Source of the DNA: Alopecurus myosuroides
Lineage: Eukaryota; Streptophyta; Magnoliopsida; Poales; Poaceae
Length of the DNA stretch: 64,000 bases
Assembly: GCA_028641055.1 (NCBI GenBank)
Contig: CM054057.1
Location: 404,168,814-404,232,813, forward strand
Direction: 5' to 3'
A program made the position numbers and the translations under genes. The notes beneath the pieces were generated by a model that searched no databases, had not been told where the DNA came from, and saw only the letters and a program-made list of their open reading frames with translations. The first letter of the stretch is position 1. Each line of letters starts with the position of its first letter. Below, piece by piece: positions 1 through 9,775 of the stretch.

Positions 1-1568
1 TCCCGGTTGTCGGGGTTTTTCTTGTCTTTTCTCGGATCCTCTTTTTTATCCGAATCTCCGGGTTCTTCCGGTCCAGGTGCTCCAGCAGCGCAAGTAACAG
101 TTTTGCAGAGGGCGGAATTATCATGCAGCCTCCCTGATCTCTCTTGTCCTCGCTGTTGCTGCTGTAATGCTTTTCCTAGGAAAGCATACACCCCCTGGAG
201 TTTTTCCCCGTTGGAGTACAGATCATTGTTCAGGATGGCGAACGCTGCTTCCGCGTTTTCAGCTGCGGTTTTGTATATTGGTTCGCCCTTGGCATCTTTG
301 CCGTTTAACTGCTTTTGCCAAGATGGGTTATAGAACCTTTCTTTCGGCGGCAGTTCTTCCGGTTTTGTAATTCCGGGTAACCTTGTAGGTTTTAAGACAG
401 ATCTGTGCTTTCTCTCGTATTCCTCAATTTCTTCCTTCATGATTTTGATGTCATTATGGGTTTGTTGGAGGTGTTGCCGAGATCTAAGCAGTTGTTGCTG
501 TTGCCGTTGGAAAGCTTGTCTCCTGGCTTCCAGCATCTCAGGGGGTTCATTGGGTCCCACTGGAGTTTGTAATAGTTCTTGCTCTTCCAGTTCTGTCATT
601 GGCGGAGCAGTGATTTCCTTAGATTTCTTTTCCGTAGGCTTTGTACCACTAATATCTCCAACTTCCAGGTTTTCATCAGCGAGATCAGCTGATTTTTTCT
701 TCCGGAGTTTGTACTGGAGTTTTTTAGAAGCACGGTGCTTTTTCTTGGAAGAGGGAGGTTTTTTGACAGGTTCATCCTCTGTCATCTCCTTGACATTAGG
801 AAATATCGGAGAAGTTTCTCCGTCTTCCCTCTCCTCAGCTGGCGGAGGGGTTTTAGGGCTTTCCTGGCTATCGGCACCCTTTGTATCGGCTGGTTTTGCC
901 ATTAGCACTTCATGGAATCCCTCTTGAAAGGATTTAACTTTTCGTACGAAGGCATCGTCATCTTCGTCTTCGGAGAAGTTATCCGATCCGGTTTCCGACT
1001 CCAATCTCGCCTCAATGGCGGCAAGCACGGACTCTGTTTCCGAGTTCATCGTCTGGTTGACAGATGTCGGATCTTCCGTCTCTGTGACGGGTATTGGTTC
1101 TTCCGTCTCTGGGACGGGTGTATTGTTGTCTGCCTCTTGCACGGGATTTCCGTCATCCGTGTTTTCGGCGATCTCGGATTGCACCATGCCGATAAAGTGG
1201 GTATCACTGTTTTGTCGGCGATCTGAGCAAAATCCGGCATCATAGTCGTCTTCGACTGGGTATAGGGCGGGTGGGAGATAATTGCTTTCATCGCAAAACC
1301 CCATTGCTTCCGCGGTTAATCCGATAAAGATATTTGCAGATCCAATCGGTAAAACGCAGGCACTTACCAGATGGTTTTGCGCCGGGATGTAGGATCCGTT
1401 GTCGAGGAAGCGCCCGACGTCGTTGTCGAATTCCAAGCTTCCGACAGTGATTGATCTTCCGATTCCGCCTAATATCCCAGATCGGAACTTCACGCCTGAC
1501 GTCGTCTGCCCCACGGTGGGCGCCAACTGTCGAGACATCGTAGTAGTTTTCATAGACTGGGGTGCCAT
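1..1568 (-). CDS. gag: Gag N-terminal region of element A (partial, open to window edge)
   Basis: An uninterrupted frame runs from the ATG at 1568-1566 to the left edge, giving 522 complete codons with no stop. It is easy to miss because the stop lies outside the window. The ATG sits inside the LTR, and the frame then passes through the LTR end and primer site, giving the residues RQLAPTVG seen in all three Tat gag starts here. What follows is a hydrophilic, very acidic stretch (about residues 95-240), a Lys-rich segment, and a Gln-rich, coiled-coil-like segment (about residues 330-380). The conserved retrotransposon capsid domain is not reached before the window ends. Gag proteins of this class assemble the cytoplasmic virus-like particle. 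Whether the rest of the gene is intact cannot be seen. Confidence 0.8.
   Translation of the reverse strand, partial: MAPQSMKTTTMSRQLAPTVGQTTSGVKFRSGILGGIGRSITVGSLEFDNDVGRFLDNGSYIPAQNHLVSACVLPIGSANIFIGLTAEAMGFCDESNYLPPALYPVEDDYDAGFCSDRRQNSDTHFIGMVQSEIAENTDDGNPVQEADNNTPVPETEEPIPVTETEDPTSVNQTMNSETESVLAAIEARLESETGSDNFSEDEDDDAFVRKVKSFQEGFHEVLMAKPADTKGADSQESPKTPPPAEEREDGETSPIFPNVKEMTEDEPVKKPPSSKKKHRASKKLQYKLRKKKSADLADENLEVGDISGTKPTEKKSKEITAPPMTELEEQELLQTPVGPNEPPEMLEARRQAFQRQQQQLLRSRQHLQQTHNDIKIMKEEIEEYERKHRSVLKPTRLPGITKPEELPPKERFYNPSWQKQLNGKDAKGEPIYKTAAENAEAAFAILNNDLYSNGEKLQGVYAFLGKALQQQQRGQERSGRLHDNSALCKTVTCAAGAPGPEEPGDSDKKEDPRKDKKNPDNR
1509..1527 (-). other. Primer-binding site of element A
   Basis: The minus strand reads GTTGGCGCCCACCGTGGGG directly after the LTR end. 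The same string follows the LTR ends of elements B and I. It is also translated as part of gag (see the gag entry). The exact priming tRNA was not worked out. Confidence 0.75.
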
Positions 1569-2100
1569 GAGACTACGGTAGAGACGTGGGGTAACGGGAT
1601 AGCGTAGTAAACACAGAACACGGGATTTACCCAGGTTCGGTACGTCGCGACAGTACGGCGTACCTACTCCTGCACTTCTCACTATGAGGGACTAAAGCCC
1701 GTATAATAAGGTTACAATGTAAGGGAATAGATCTAGCTACTCGACGAGGATGAACTTCCCGGCGAGTTGCGCAAGGCTTAAGCTAGAACCTAGAACCTTG
1801 GACTAAAGGAACTTATTGAACTTATCTCCCGTCCGGCTTTATATAATAGCCGGATTAGGGCTTACAGAACCAGAAACCTAGAAGACTACGTTTAACTTGT
1901 AACTTGGAAAGTAAGGAATCCGTCTTCTCCTCCAAGCCAGATCACGCGGGCCGTGATCCGGGTTCTTCTAGAATCCGGCTTCTACGCGTCGGACTACTGG
2001 GCCGCCCAATGGACCTAAGCCCATTACCTTGCAGGCCACCCTGGTAGTCCAGCTCTTTTGTCTACCATCTCCTATACCCCTATTCGGTATATATCCGACA
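1528..2100 (-). repeat. 5' LTR of element A (573 bp)
   Basis: On the minus strand it begins TGTCGGATATATACCG and ends CGACA, giving the TG...CA ends of an LTR. It contains a TATA box (1838-1847) and is followed immediately by the primer-binding site. Its relative at 33925-34476 is 552 bp, with the same start, the same promoter layout and the same end. The last 41 bp also encode the start of gag. Confidence 0.9.
1838..1847 (-). promoter_or_regulatory. TATA box in the LTR of element A
   Basis: The minus strand reads ATTATATAAA inside an LTR, about 255 bp after the LTR start and about 270 bp before the gag ATG. The position fits the U3/R boundary of a plant LTR. The family relative has a matching TTTATAAAG at 34178-34186. 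Confidence 0.6.
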
Positions 2101-2267
2101 AACGAGGAGGAACTGGAGCCGACAATCAAAGTCGGATCAAAAAGAAAAACTCAAGAGGCCACCTCCAAGGTTTCATATCTCCTCTTCGCATTCAATTCGT
2201 ATTACTTTAATGATATACATGAGCTACCTTGACGTTATTCCACTGGCCATGCTTGAAGGAGTCGCCC
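2101..2267. other. Element B sequence upstream of its antisense gene; no gene
   Basis: AT-rich sequence between the insertion point of A and the putative antisense-gene start. I see no TATA box like those upstream of the antisense genes of D and I. The promoter may lie on the far side of the A insertion, outside the window. Confidence 0.4.
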
Positions 2268-4059
2268 ATGACCAAGCGCAGGTCAACTCGAAATCACCCG
2301 GGTGATGATGCCCTTAACCCGGGTATTTCATCGACCCCGACTCGGCGGGCTGGTACTTACCCGATCTTTTCTCGATCAAAACATTCTCCTTGAACCATTC
2401 CCACATGACGTCTGACTTGATAATTTCTAGCCTCTCTCGAATCCAGCAACGGATTTCCTTGTGACTTTGCGGTGAACACCGGGTAAAATTCCCTTCCTGA
2501 TGCTCCACCACATTTCATCACCCTTTCCTGACTGTGTATTTAGCTGCTCACTGACAACATCTATAGGGCCACGGTCGTTATCAGCGACCAAGAGGATATG
2601 GAGACCGAGGGCCCGGGTAAGGGGAGCCCGACTGATAAAACTACAGCCGCGTCTAGCGGCGAAAAACAAGCGTCGCCGACAAACCCGGACACACAAGAAG
2701 CCGAGTATCCGATTGCTTCCCATGCAAGCAAGAAGAACAAAGCCACAATCTTGGGTGCAGAGGAAGGAGCGTCGGATTCCGACACACAAATGACCCGGGT
2801 TCCGCCTCCCACTAAGAAGAAAGCCCCTTCTCGGAATTTCCAAGGCCCCGGGTCCTCTGATACGGGTAAAGACACTTTTGATCAATTGATGAACACTCTC
2901 CTCACTATGAAGACTTCGGAGAGCAAGATCTTGGAGCGCATGGCTGCAGAGCACCAGGTAAGGACACTTGGTATCTCATATTGCATACCTAGTCCCCAAG
3001 TTTCGAGTATGACTTGCAAAAGTTATGCTTGGTACTTTACGCCATATTCAGCTTACCATAATATCCAACTGATACCTGCGTTCCTTGCTACTTACAGGCA
3101 CAGATAACCCGGTCTGATGAAACTTTACTTAAGACCGAACAACTTCTTCTTGCCGAGCTAAAACGAAGGGAAACCCTTGAGGATGACATGAAAACTTTGA
3201 AGAAGGATGTTTCCAAATACAAGAAGAAGTGCAATGCCGCTCAGACCGCACTGAAGAAACTATCGGACCAAGTCGCCGATACTTATCAGATCTTGCTTAG
3301 TAAGTTTTTGCTGCCGATTGGCTTCATGTCTTTGCTTTATTATATAATACTCGGGATTACTGATACATTCTTTCTTTTGTTACAATTGTAGGTGCCAACC
3401 TTGCGGCCCCAGAGGAGGATGCCATTGTCAAGGCTAGAACCCTAAAGACCGTGCTCCGGACTTTCTTTGCCAGCACAAAATTTATACTGGATGCCGTGAA
3501 GTGGCCTACGGAAGTATATCCGGGTGAAGAAAATCTCATTCAAGCCTGCTCCACTGTGCCTGGCTGGATTGAAATCTGGAAACGCTCGTCATGCCGGATT
3601 GGAATGACCCGGGCTTTCACCCTGGCCAAGGCTTTCTTTCCGAAGCTTGACCCGGCAAAGGTAATATCCGGGTTTCCCGAATTCAAGGCGGACGGTTCCA
3701 AATTTACACCCAAGGATTTCAAGGCCATACAAGCCGCAGTGCGCCCCTCGGCTACCACTTTGGCCGATAGTTTGGATCTAAACACGATTATGAGTGCATA
3801 CGATGCTGATGGCAAAGTTGTTACGGAGGAAGCACCCCCGCCCTTTGATATCTTGGAGAAATGGGTTTCTAACTCGGCCAGGAAGAGGGAGGCGACTGCG
3901 AAGAGAGAGGCCGACTTAGGATCAGGTCCGTCTGCCTCTACACCAGCCGTCCCTCCACCTGTCCGCCCTGGTGCAGTGAGTCCGGGTAAGGGTGCCGGGA
4001 AGGCTAAGCAGCAAGCCCAGGACCCAGACCCGGAAGACCGTACTCAGGAGGCCGAATAG
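2268..4059 (+). pseudogene. Antisense (convergent) gene of element B, three recognisable exons, damaged 5' part
   Basis: This gene is on the strand opposite to element B and faces its gag. A start is plausible at ATG 2268-2270, but the frame breaks within ~45 codons and the conserved PF04195-type domain seen in D and I is missing, so the 5' part looks deleted and frameshifted. Three later coding blocks are well preserved: an acidic/Lys-rich block up to about 2957; an intron with GTAAGG...TTACAG ends (2958-3098); a charged coiled-coil exon (3099-~3298); an intron with GTAAGT...TTGTAG ends (3299-3391); and a last exon ending at the TAG of 4057-4059. The last exon encodes an alpha-helical domain (AVKWPTEVYPGEENLIQ, then PGWIEIWKRS) and an acidic tail. 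Comparable proteins occur as additional ORFs in Tat/Grande-type elements; their function is unknown. Confidence 0.65.
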
Positions 4060-5114
4060 GGCAGTACCATCATAATACCTTGTTTACGTGATGCTTTGTA
4101 TTCAAACTATTATGCTTTTGATGGTGCGCCTGTGCACCCCTGATACTGATGTCTTAACTTGTAACGTACTTTTAGTCCGTGATATACTTTGCGGCTTTCC
4201 TGGCCTTTTGATAACCGTATTGCTTTTCTATTCTTTGAGCTTTTTCTCGATACCCGACTCTCTATTTTGGCTCCCTTCGTAAGACTCGGTTTTCCGAATA
4301 CCAGGGGCTTTGACAAGTGGACTTTTTCTTTAAGTCCCCAAGACTCGGATGGTGAGGTCTTTCGAACTTCGATAGCCAAGTAGTTTGTTTCTGTTTCGAA
4401 GTCCCCAGTCCCCATGACCCAAAGTCCGAGTCATGGGGGTGTGGCCTTTCTCAGAGAACAAATTGTTTTTTACCGAGTCGCAAGCCTAAAGCCATTCCGT
4501 GTATGTACTGAAGTTATGCTTGATAGTTGTTGAGTTTCCGGCTATTAGCCTTGTACTCTACATAAACTTGTGGTTTAGATGACCCTTTTGACTATCTTGT
4601 ACTGTAAGCCGGCTTTCGCGTGGATACCATGTTGTTACATCCATACGAGAACAGGGTCAGGCAAGTCCCATTGGGCTTCATGGCTGATTGTAATCGTAAG
4701 CGAACGAATCATGCCACTTTAGTGCGAGTCACATCGAGCTTAAGTAAGAAAAGTCAAGAAAATTTGGCTCCTTTGTCCAGTTATAAGATTGCAGCCGTAC
4801 TCGTTTGCGAATAATCGGCCCTTATAACTTATAGGCATCAAGGCCGGGTCTTTTGGGTTTATAGCTGGGCTACTTGAGCAACCAGCCCCCGAGACCTATA
4901 TATACTCAACGTTCTTAATGATACCGAAATATTGATGTCGCATGGATACTACTTACTTGTAATCAGGCTGTAACGAAACAGGACTTGATAACCATCTCTT
5001 TATTGATGCGAGAAAGTTTGGACCAGCAGGCCGCCTCATTAAAAACCTTCCAGTCCCCTTAGGTGCCCTGGGTAGGAAAAGAGCGCGTCTGAAACCTGCT
5101 GCCCGTTACATTGC
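4060..5114. other. Noncoding gap between convergent genes of element B
   Basis: About 1.05 kb lies between the stop of the antisense gene and the stop of gag-protease. In complete relatives, the RT-RNase H-integrase region lies upstream of this interval on the gag strand. I see no long frame, no RT or integrase motif and no repeat structure, only a few phrases such as AGCCCCCGAGAC that resemble the spacer of related elements. Confidence 0.5.
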
Positions 5115-8100
5115 TTAGTTCTTCATGGACACCGGTCCCGAACTGGCGTGACCGGTGCACATTCTCCACGTGTTAGATTTTTTCATGACGAGTACCGGGT
5201 TTACTAGCCAACCCGGGTAAGGTGTTTCGATGACATGGCTGGTTGTGAGCGGTCGTGCAGCTTCTTCTTTTATGGCGGATTGTTTGGAGGAGTCATCCTC
5301 GATAAAAGCCACCATTTTAGCATCTTGTGCTACCTTGGATTTTGCTCTTTCGCCTTCAGTACTCGGCCTTTTTGATGTGGCTCTATCCTCCGGGTCTGCT
5401 TGAGACCGGTAATGCTTGAGTTCTTCTTTTCTACAGGCCTGCTCGGCCATTGCTGCATCTCCTTCGTCGCATTCAGCTGCTATGTCTCGATTTCCATGTA
5501 TGGTAATGGTCTTCTTGGGACCCGGGATTTTTAGCTGTAGATATACGTAACACGGCCTAGCCATGAATTTGGCGTAAGCCGGCCTTCCAAATAACGCGTG
5601 ATAAGGGCTGCGCAATTTGACTACCTCAAAGGTAAGCCACTCAACTCGATAGTTATCCTTCGACTCCCCAAAGGCTACCTCCAATGCGATTTTTCCCTCG
5701 GGGCATGCTGAATGACCCGGCACTATCCCATGAAAAACTGTTGAGCTTTTTTGTAGCTGAGACTCCTTGAGGCCCATGCGTAGGAAGGTTTCCCAATACA
5801 GTATATTGATGCTGCTTCCACCATCCATCAAAACCTTTTTCAGCTCATACCCATTGACTTGCGGTGCGACTACTAATGCCAAGACTCCCGGGCACTCCAC
5901 TCTTTCTGGGTGATCCCTTCTGCTCCATGTTACCTCCTGTTCTGACCATCTCAAGTATCTCGGGACAGCTGACGAAACTGAGTTGACCGCTTGCTTCAGT
6001 ATCTTTTTGTCCTTGTTAGAGCCTCCTGTGGTATGCACATGATATTGACCCAATTGTTTGGGGTTAGCCTGGAAACCTCCTGCCCCCCCTTGGTTATTAC
6101 CTTGATTTCCAGCCGCCGGGTTACCAGCTGGGGCTGGGCCGTTGCCCGGGTTTCCCCCTGGACCCGGTCCTCCTCCCCGTCCTGCACCTCGCATAGCTCT
6201 GTTCACTTCCTCATTTTTCCATCTTTGTAAGTCGGCGCACTGTTCCAGGGAGTGGTTAGCTGGCCTGCCGTTCCTGCTGTGCTTCGGGAATGCCATCCTG
6301 AATATGTCCCAATTGTTACCCGGCCTTGGCGGTCCTTGATAATTTCCTCCATTGTGATTACCTCCGTTGAAATTTCCTTCTGCTCTGGGCCTTGAAGACC
6401 CGGCTTCTGTGTTAGCGACAAACTCGGAGCCTCCTTCAAACGGGCGCTTGTTCTGGCTATTTCCGTTATTACCCGGTGCTGATCCATTGCCGGTTCTTCC
6501 GTTATTACTTGTGTTTGCTTTTACCTTCATGTCATCAACTTCCTCTTCTGTAGTATCTGTCGCGGCGTGTTTGTTGCACGCATCCATCAATTCTCCCATT
6601 GTAACTTCCGACGCATTTCGACTAGACTTCATGCGAGTTAACTTTTGCACTAAAGGTATATACTTGCATGTTTTTGCCATGGCCTGTAGTGCATCCTTGG
6701 GCTGAATATCCGTGGAAGAGTGAATTATCTCCATAACCCGGCGCACCCAACTGCACGCCGATTCTCCCTTCTTTTGGACGCATCGCTCTAGATCGTCAAT
6801 AGTGAACAATTTCCTGCACGTCCCATGGAAGTGCTTGACAAACGCGGTCTTCAATTCCTCCCAGGACTTGATCGATCCTTCCGGCAAGTTGGTGAACCAC
6901 AACTTTGCTGCTCCTTCTGACATCATCAAGTACATGAACTTGGCTTGGAGATTCTCGGACGCGTTGCGAATCGACATTGCCATCTCGTAACTGCTTAGCC
7001 AGGTTTCTGGATCCATAGTTGGTTCATAATTCACTACTTTCCCTGGTTCTTTGAATTTTTCCGGGTAAGGTTCAGCTCTGATATTGTCCGAGAGACACTT
7101 GGGTCCCGCTAGAACGGTTGAGGCCGGTCTTGCTCTAGAAACGTGTGATACCGCGGGGGGCGCGGCTGGGCGCGATGCTGCGGGAAGTCCATGCGCTGCA
7201 GACCCGGCCGCGGCCCTCCGGGCTCTGGAACTGTCCACGACAGCCTGTGCTGCTGATGCTGCCTGAACACGGGGAGGAGGCGGCATTTTCTGCTGCTCTT
7301 CCCTCCGCCGTGCTGAACTTGTTTGGATATTCCCTTGCTGTTGACTGACGTATGGCGTCCCGTGCATACCGCTTCTATGATCCGGATAATTGGCTTGCTG
7401 TGCCACCGCAGTGTGCAGCAGATCGATGGCTTGCCGAGTCTTCTCTGCATGGGGCGACTCTCCCACAGGGATTTGATTTAGCGCGAGTGTCGCCGCATAC
7501 ACATTGTCCATGGGGTTATTGTAGTGACCGGCTGGTGTGCGGAATCGTAATGGTGGCGGTGGTGGTAGATCGTTGCCGGTTGTGACTCTAGTCTGTGGTG
7601 GGGGTAACCCGGTCCGTTCATTTGCCGGATGTGTCCCTGCTGTCGCCGGTTGGGGTGCGGTTCCCTGGTTCACCACTGGTATCGGCTGATCCTGAGGTGT
7701 GACAAATAAATTAGCCGGATTAATAACCCCGCCCGTTGCTGGTAACCTGGTTTGATGCCTTTGATGTACTCTAGACGTTTCCCCTCGGAACCGAGTTTCC
7801 AGCGCATCCAGCTCACGCTGCCGCGTGGCCATCCCTTGCCTTTCTGCCTCTACCTGCCTTCTTTGCTGTTCCAGCGCACGACGAGCCACATCCAGATCCC
7901 TGACACGTTCCGCTGCATTTTCCGGAGTGATAACCGTTGCAAGAACCGTAGGGTCTAGAATCAGATTATTATCGAATAAGGCCGGGTGGCGCGGGTTCGA
8001 AGGACCCGCCCCTGGTGTCCGGTTTCCCAGGAATCCGAACGTGTTTGCATGCAACTCCTCATCTGCTGCACGGCTGGTTACTGATGCCGACTCCCCATCA

Positions 8101-8843
8101 ACCCGGGCCAAAACCGGGTCTCCGTTAGCCGCGCCCTGCTGCTGGGCCACTGCCTGAGCTGCCCCGACTGATGCCGCGGTTGCGTTTCCTTGGTTGAGAT
8201 TGGCCACGGGAGCCGCATAGACTGCAACTCGGCGTACGATACCCGGTGTAAATTCATGCTGTTCTTCCTCGCCGTTCTCCTCCTCATACCGGTTTTCCAG
8301 CAGATCTAGGATAGACCCGGTATCATCTTCTCTTTCGACCCGGTCGCGCGGGGTCCATGCCGGCTCCTCCGGCTGCTCCCACTCCGCGATGGGTTCTTCT
8401 GCCGGATGTGTCGTTCCAATCGATTCTTCATCATTTGATCGGATAGAAGTGGCTTCTCCTGGCACAGAATCAGATCCAATATTGTCAGGGATCGAATTGG
8501 AAGTACATACCATACCAATGAAGACGCTGATCCGGCCAATTGTCACGACGGATCCGGATTCGAGGTGATCCGACTCTGGCCCCCAGCCGAAATCGTCCAC
8601 CATCTTTTCTCCTTTGTGGTCGATGTAGATTTCGCCGACGACAAGATTCTCCATGCTCTTCCGAGCTTCTCCCGTGATGTAAACACCTTTGGACGCAGGC
8701 CCCACGGTGGGCGCCAACTGTCGTGGGATAATCACGGCAGACGTTACCGGGGGTAACTGATCTTGGGGCAAGACGACACAGGCGTTTGGGAGAGGGTTTA
8801 GCTCAGAGGAAAACATGGTGCAATTCGATCTGGTAGCCGGCAA
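5115..8843 (-). CDS. gag-pro: Gag-protease polyprotein of element B, intact, with RT scrap at the end
   Basis: An intact ORF of 1242 codons. The first ATG lies inside the LTR, and RQLAPTVG marks the translated primer site near residue 45. Next come an acidic N-terminal region, a coiled coil (about residues 320-365), a Pro/Gln-rich linker, and the capsid-like retrotransposon gag domain (about residues 590-790, with an LWFTNLPEGSIKSWEELK stretch). An Asn/Gly-rich basic tail holds a degenerate His/Cys element (PANHSLEQCADLQRW, about residue 865). The retropepsin motif LMDGGSSIN lies near residue 1005, followed by HALFGRPAYAKFMA. The last ~35 residues jump to a truncated start of reverse transcriptase (GWLVNPVLV...WRMC), then a stop. 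So the ORF is gag plus protease with the polymerase deleted. That it stays open over 3.7 kb while pol is gone suggests selection for gag in trans-mobilised copies, which is an inference. Confidence 0.9.
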   Translation of the reverse strand: MPATRSNCTMFSSELNPLPNACVVLPQDQLPPVTSAVIIPRQLAPTVGPASKGVYITGEARKSMENLVVGEIYIDHKGEKMVDDFGWGPESDHLESGSVVTIGRISVFIGMVCTSNSIPDNIGSDSVPGEATSIRSNDEESIGTTHPAEEPIAEWEQPEEPAWTPRDRVEREDDTGSILDLLENRYEEENGEEEQHEFTPGIVRRVAVYAAPVANLNQGNATAASVGAAQAVAQQQGAANGDPVLARVDGESASVTSRAADEELHANTFGFLGNRTPGAGPSNPRHPALFDNNLILDPTVLATVITPENAAERVRDLDVARRALEQQRRQVEAERQGMATRQRELDALETRFRGETSRVHQRHQTRLPATGGVINPANLFVTPQDQPIPVVNQGTAPQPATAGTHPANERTGLPPPQTRVTTGNDLPPPPPLRFRTPAGHYNNPMDNVYAATLALNQIPVGESPHAEKTRQAIDLLHTAVAQQANYPDHRSGMHGTPYVSQQQGNIQTSSARRREEQQKMPPPPRVQAASAAQAVVDSSRARRAAAGSAAHGLPAASRPAAPPAVSHVSRARPASTVLAGPKCLSDNIRAEPYPEKFKEPGKVVNYEPTMDPETWLSSYEMAMSIRNASENLQAKFMYLMMSEGAAKLWFTNLPEGSIKSWEELKTAFVKHFHGTCRKLFTIDDLERCVQKKGESACSWVRRVMEIIHSSTDIQPKDALQAMAKTCKYIPLVQKLTRMKSSRNASEVTMGELMDACNKHAATDTTEEEVDDMKVKANTSNNGRTGNGSAPGNNGNSQNKRPFEGGSEFVANTEAGSSRPRAEGNFNGGNHNGGNYQGPPRPGNNWDIFRMAFPKHSRNGRPANHSLEQCADLQRWKNEEVNRAMRGAGRGGGPGPGGNPGNGPAPAGNPAAGNQGNNQGGAGGFQANPKQLGQYHVHTTGGSNKDKKILKQAVNSVSSAVPRYLRWSEQEVTWSRRDHPERVECPGVLALVVAPQVNGYELKKVLMDGGSSINILYWETFLRMGLKESQLQKSSTVFHGIVPGHSACPEGKIALEVAFGESKDNYRVEWLTFEVVKLRSPYHALFGRPAYAKFMARPCYVYLQLKIPGPKKTITIHGNRDIAAECDEGDAAMAEQACRKEELKHYRSQADPEDRATSKRPSTEGERAKSKVAQDAKMVAFIEDDSSKQSAIKEEAARPLTTSHVIETPYPGWLVNPVLVMKKSNTWRMCTGHASSGPVSMKN
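8700..8718 (-). other. Primer-binding site of element B
   Basis: The minus strand reads GTTGGCGCCCACCGTGGGG immediately after the LTR end CGACA, identical to the sites of A and I. It is translated inside the gag ORF. Confidence 0.75.
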
Positions 8844-9197
8844 TCAACGTCGCCGAGTCTCCGATCTTGATATAACAACTCAACTCTGGGATTACACTAG
8901 ATGCTCGATATCAAGCGATATTGCTAGGGTTCTTAGATCTCTGCCTAAACTAGACCTGGGGGTCGGTTTATAAAGCACCCGTACCCCCTGGCTTATTCTC
9001 CAAGGCGCATCCTGGATCCTACCTGGACACGGCGCACAAACCCTAACTTTCTTCTACCATAACCCACAATCCGGGTTACTGGGCCTACAAGCTTGGGCCT
9101 TCACAGGTTTCCTTAACCTTAGCCGGATCCTGCACAGCGTCCTTTGGGCCGGGTTACTCCTTGGAGTTTGGCCTACCGGGTTATCATCCCCCCATCA
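8719..9197 (-). repeat. 5' LTR of element B (479 bp)
   Basis: On the minus strand it begins TGATGGGGGGATGATAACCC and ends TTATCCCACGACA, followed at once by the GTTGGCGCCCACCGTGGGG primer site. The left boundary is fixed by that primer site. The right boundary is where Copia RNase H coding sequence resumes. The partner LTR lies outside the window. Confidence 0.8.
8967..8974 (-). promoter_or_regulatory. TATA box in the LTR of element B
   Basis: TTTATAAA lies about 225 bp into the LTR and about 125 bp before the first gag ATG (8843). The motif reads the same on both strands; the minus strand is assigned from the element's orientation. Confidence 0.5.
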
Positions 9198-9202
9198 AGC
9201 GG

Positions 9203-9728
9203 TAAAGAATATCCTTAGTACTTGAGAAGAACTAAGGATATGTTCCTATTTTACGGAGGTGAGGACGAGCTCGTTGTAAATGGTTACACTGATGCTAGCT
9301 TCCAAAACGATATGGAAGATTCCAAATCGCAATCGGGCTATGTGTTCATGCTGAACGGTGGAGCGGTTAGCTGGAAGAGTTCCAAGCAGGACACGGTTGC
9401 TCATTCTACAATGGAGGCCGAGTACATCGCGTCAGCTGAAGCCGGCATGGAAAGTGTTTGGATGAAACAGTTCATTACTGATCTAGGTGTTGTCCCTAGT
9501 GCGTTCAATCCATTGGATCTGTACTGTGACAATAGTGGGACCATTGCGATAGCAAAGGAGCCAAGTAGTCACCAGAAAACCAAACACTTTATGCAGCGTT
9601 ATCATCTCATTCGACAGTTCATCGAACGAGGAGAAGTATGCTTATGAAAAATACATACGGATCTGAATGTTTCTGATCCTTTGACAAAACCTCTCCCGAA
9701 GCCTAAGCATGATGCGCACACAAGAGCT
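9203..9728 (+). pseudogene. pol: Copia RNase H, C-terminal fragment
   Basis: Recognisable Copia RNase [20 protein letters not shown], then [22 protein letters not shown], then [22 protein letters not shown]-terminal tail with DPLTKPLPKPKH sits just before the stop and the polypurine tract. The gene is cut at its left by the insertion of B. A one-base loss near 9212 and a frameshift near 9648 break the frame, so it is not functional. The order RNase H, polypurine tract, LTR is that of a Copia element 3' end. Confidence 0.85.
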
Positions 9729-9775
9729 CTGGGTATTAGATAGCTTCTAGATTGACTCTAGTGCAAGTGGGAGAC

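Larger units (their letters stand above)
1..2100 (-). mobile_element. Element A: Tat-lineage Gypsy LTR retrotransposon, 5' end only
   Basis: Reading on the minus strand, a 5' LTR (2100 to 1528) is followed directly by a primer-binding site and a gag reading frame that runs off the left edge of the window. The LTR aligns by eye along its whole length with the plus-strand LTR at 33925-34476, so A and element D belong to the same family. The right LTR end abuts sequence of element B, so A is inserted in B. The partner TSD of AACGA (2101-2105) would lie outside the window. The Tat assignment comes from the gag start and primer-site design shared with elements B and I and from the kinship with D, whose pol has a dual RNase H. 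Confidence 0.85.
2101..9197 (-). mobile_element. Element B: pol-deleted Tat Gypsy (gag-protease plus antisense gene)
   Basis: Minus-strand order is 5' LTR (9197-8719), primer site, one long gag-protease ORF (8843-5115), a noncoding gap (5114-4060), then a relic of a gene on the opposite strand (2268-4059). Reverse transcriptase, RNase H and integrase, which should lie between protease and the antisense gene, are missing except for a short RT scrap fused to the ORF end. The 3' LTR is not in the window because element A interrupts B at 2100/2101. B sits in the Copia element C; the first 5 bp beyond B are AGCGG (9198-9202). The layout fits the non-autonomous class that keeps gag but borrows pol. 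Confidence 0.85.

Noticed and set aside
2101..2600. 3' LTR of element B near its left boundary
   Set aside because: I compared it with the 8719-9197 LTR and saw no similarity. The left part of B lies beyond the inserted element A.
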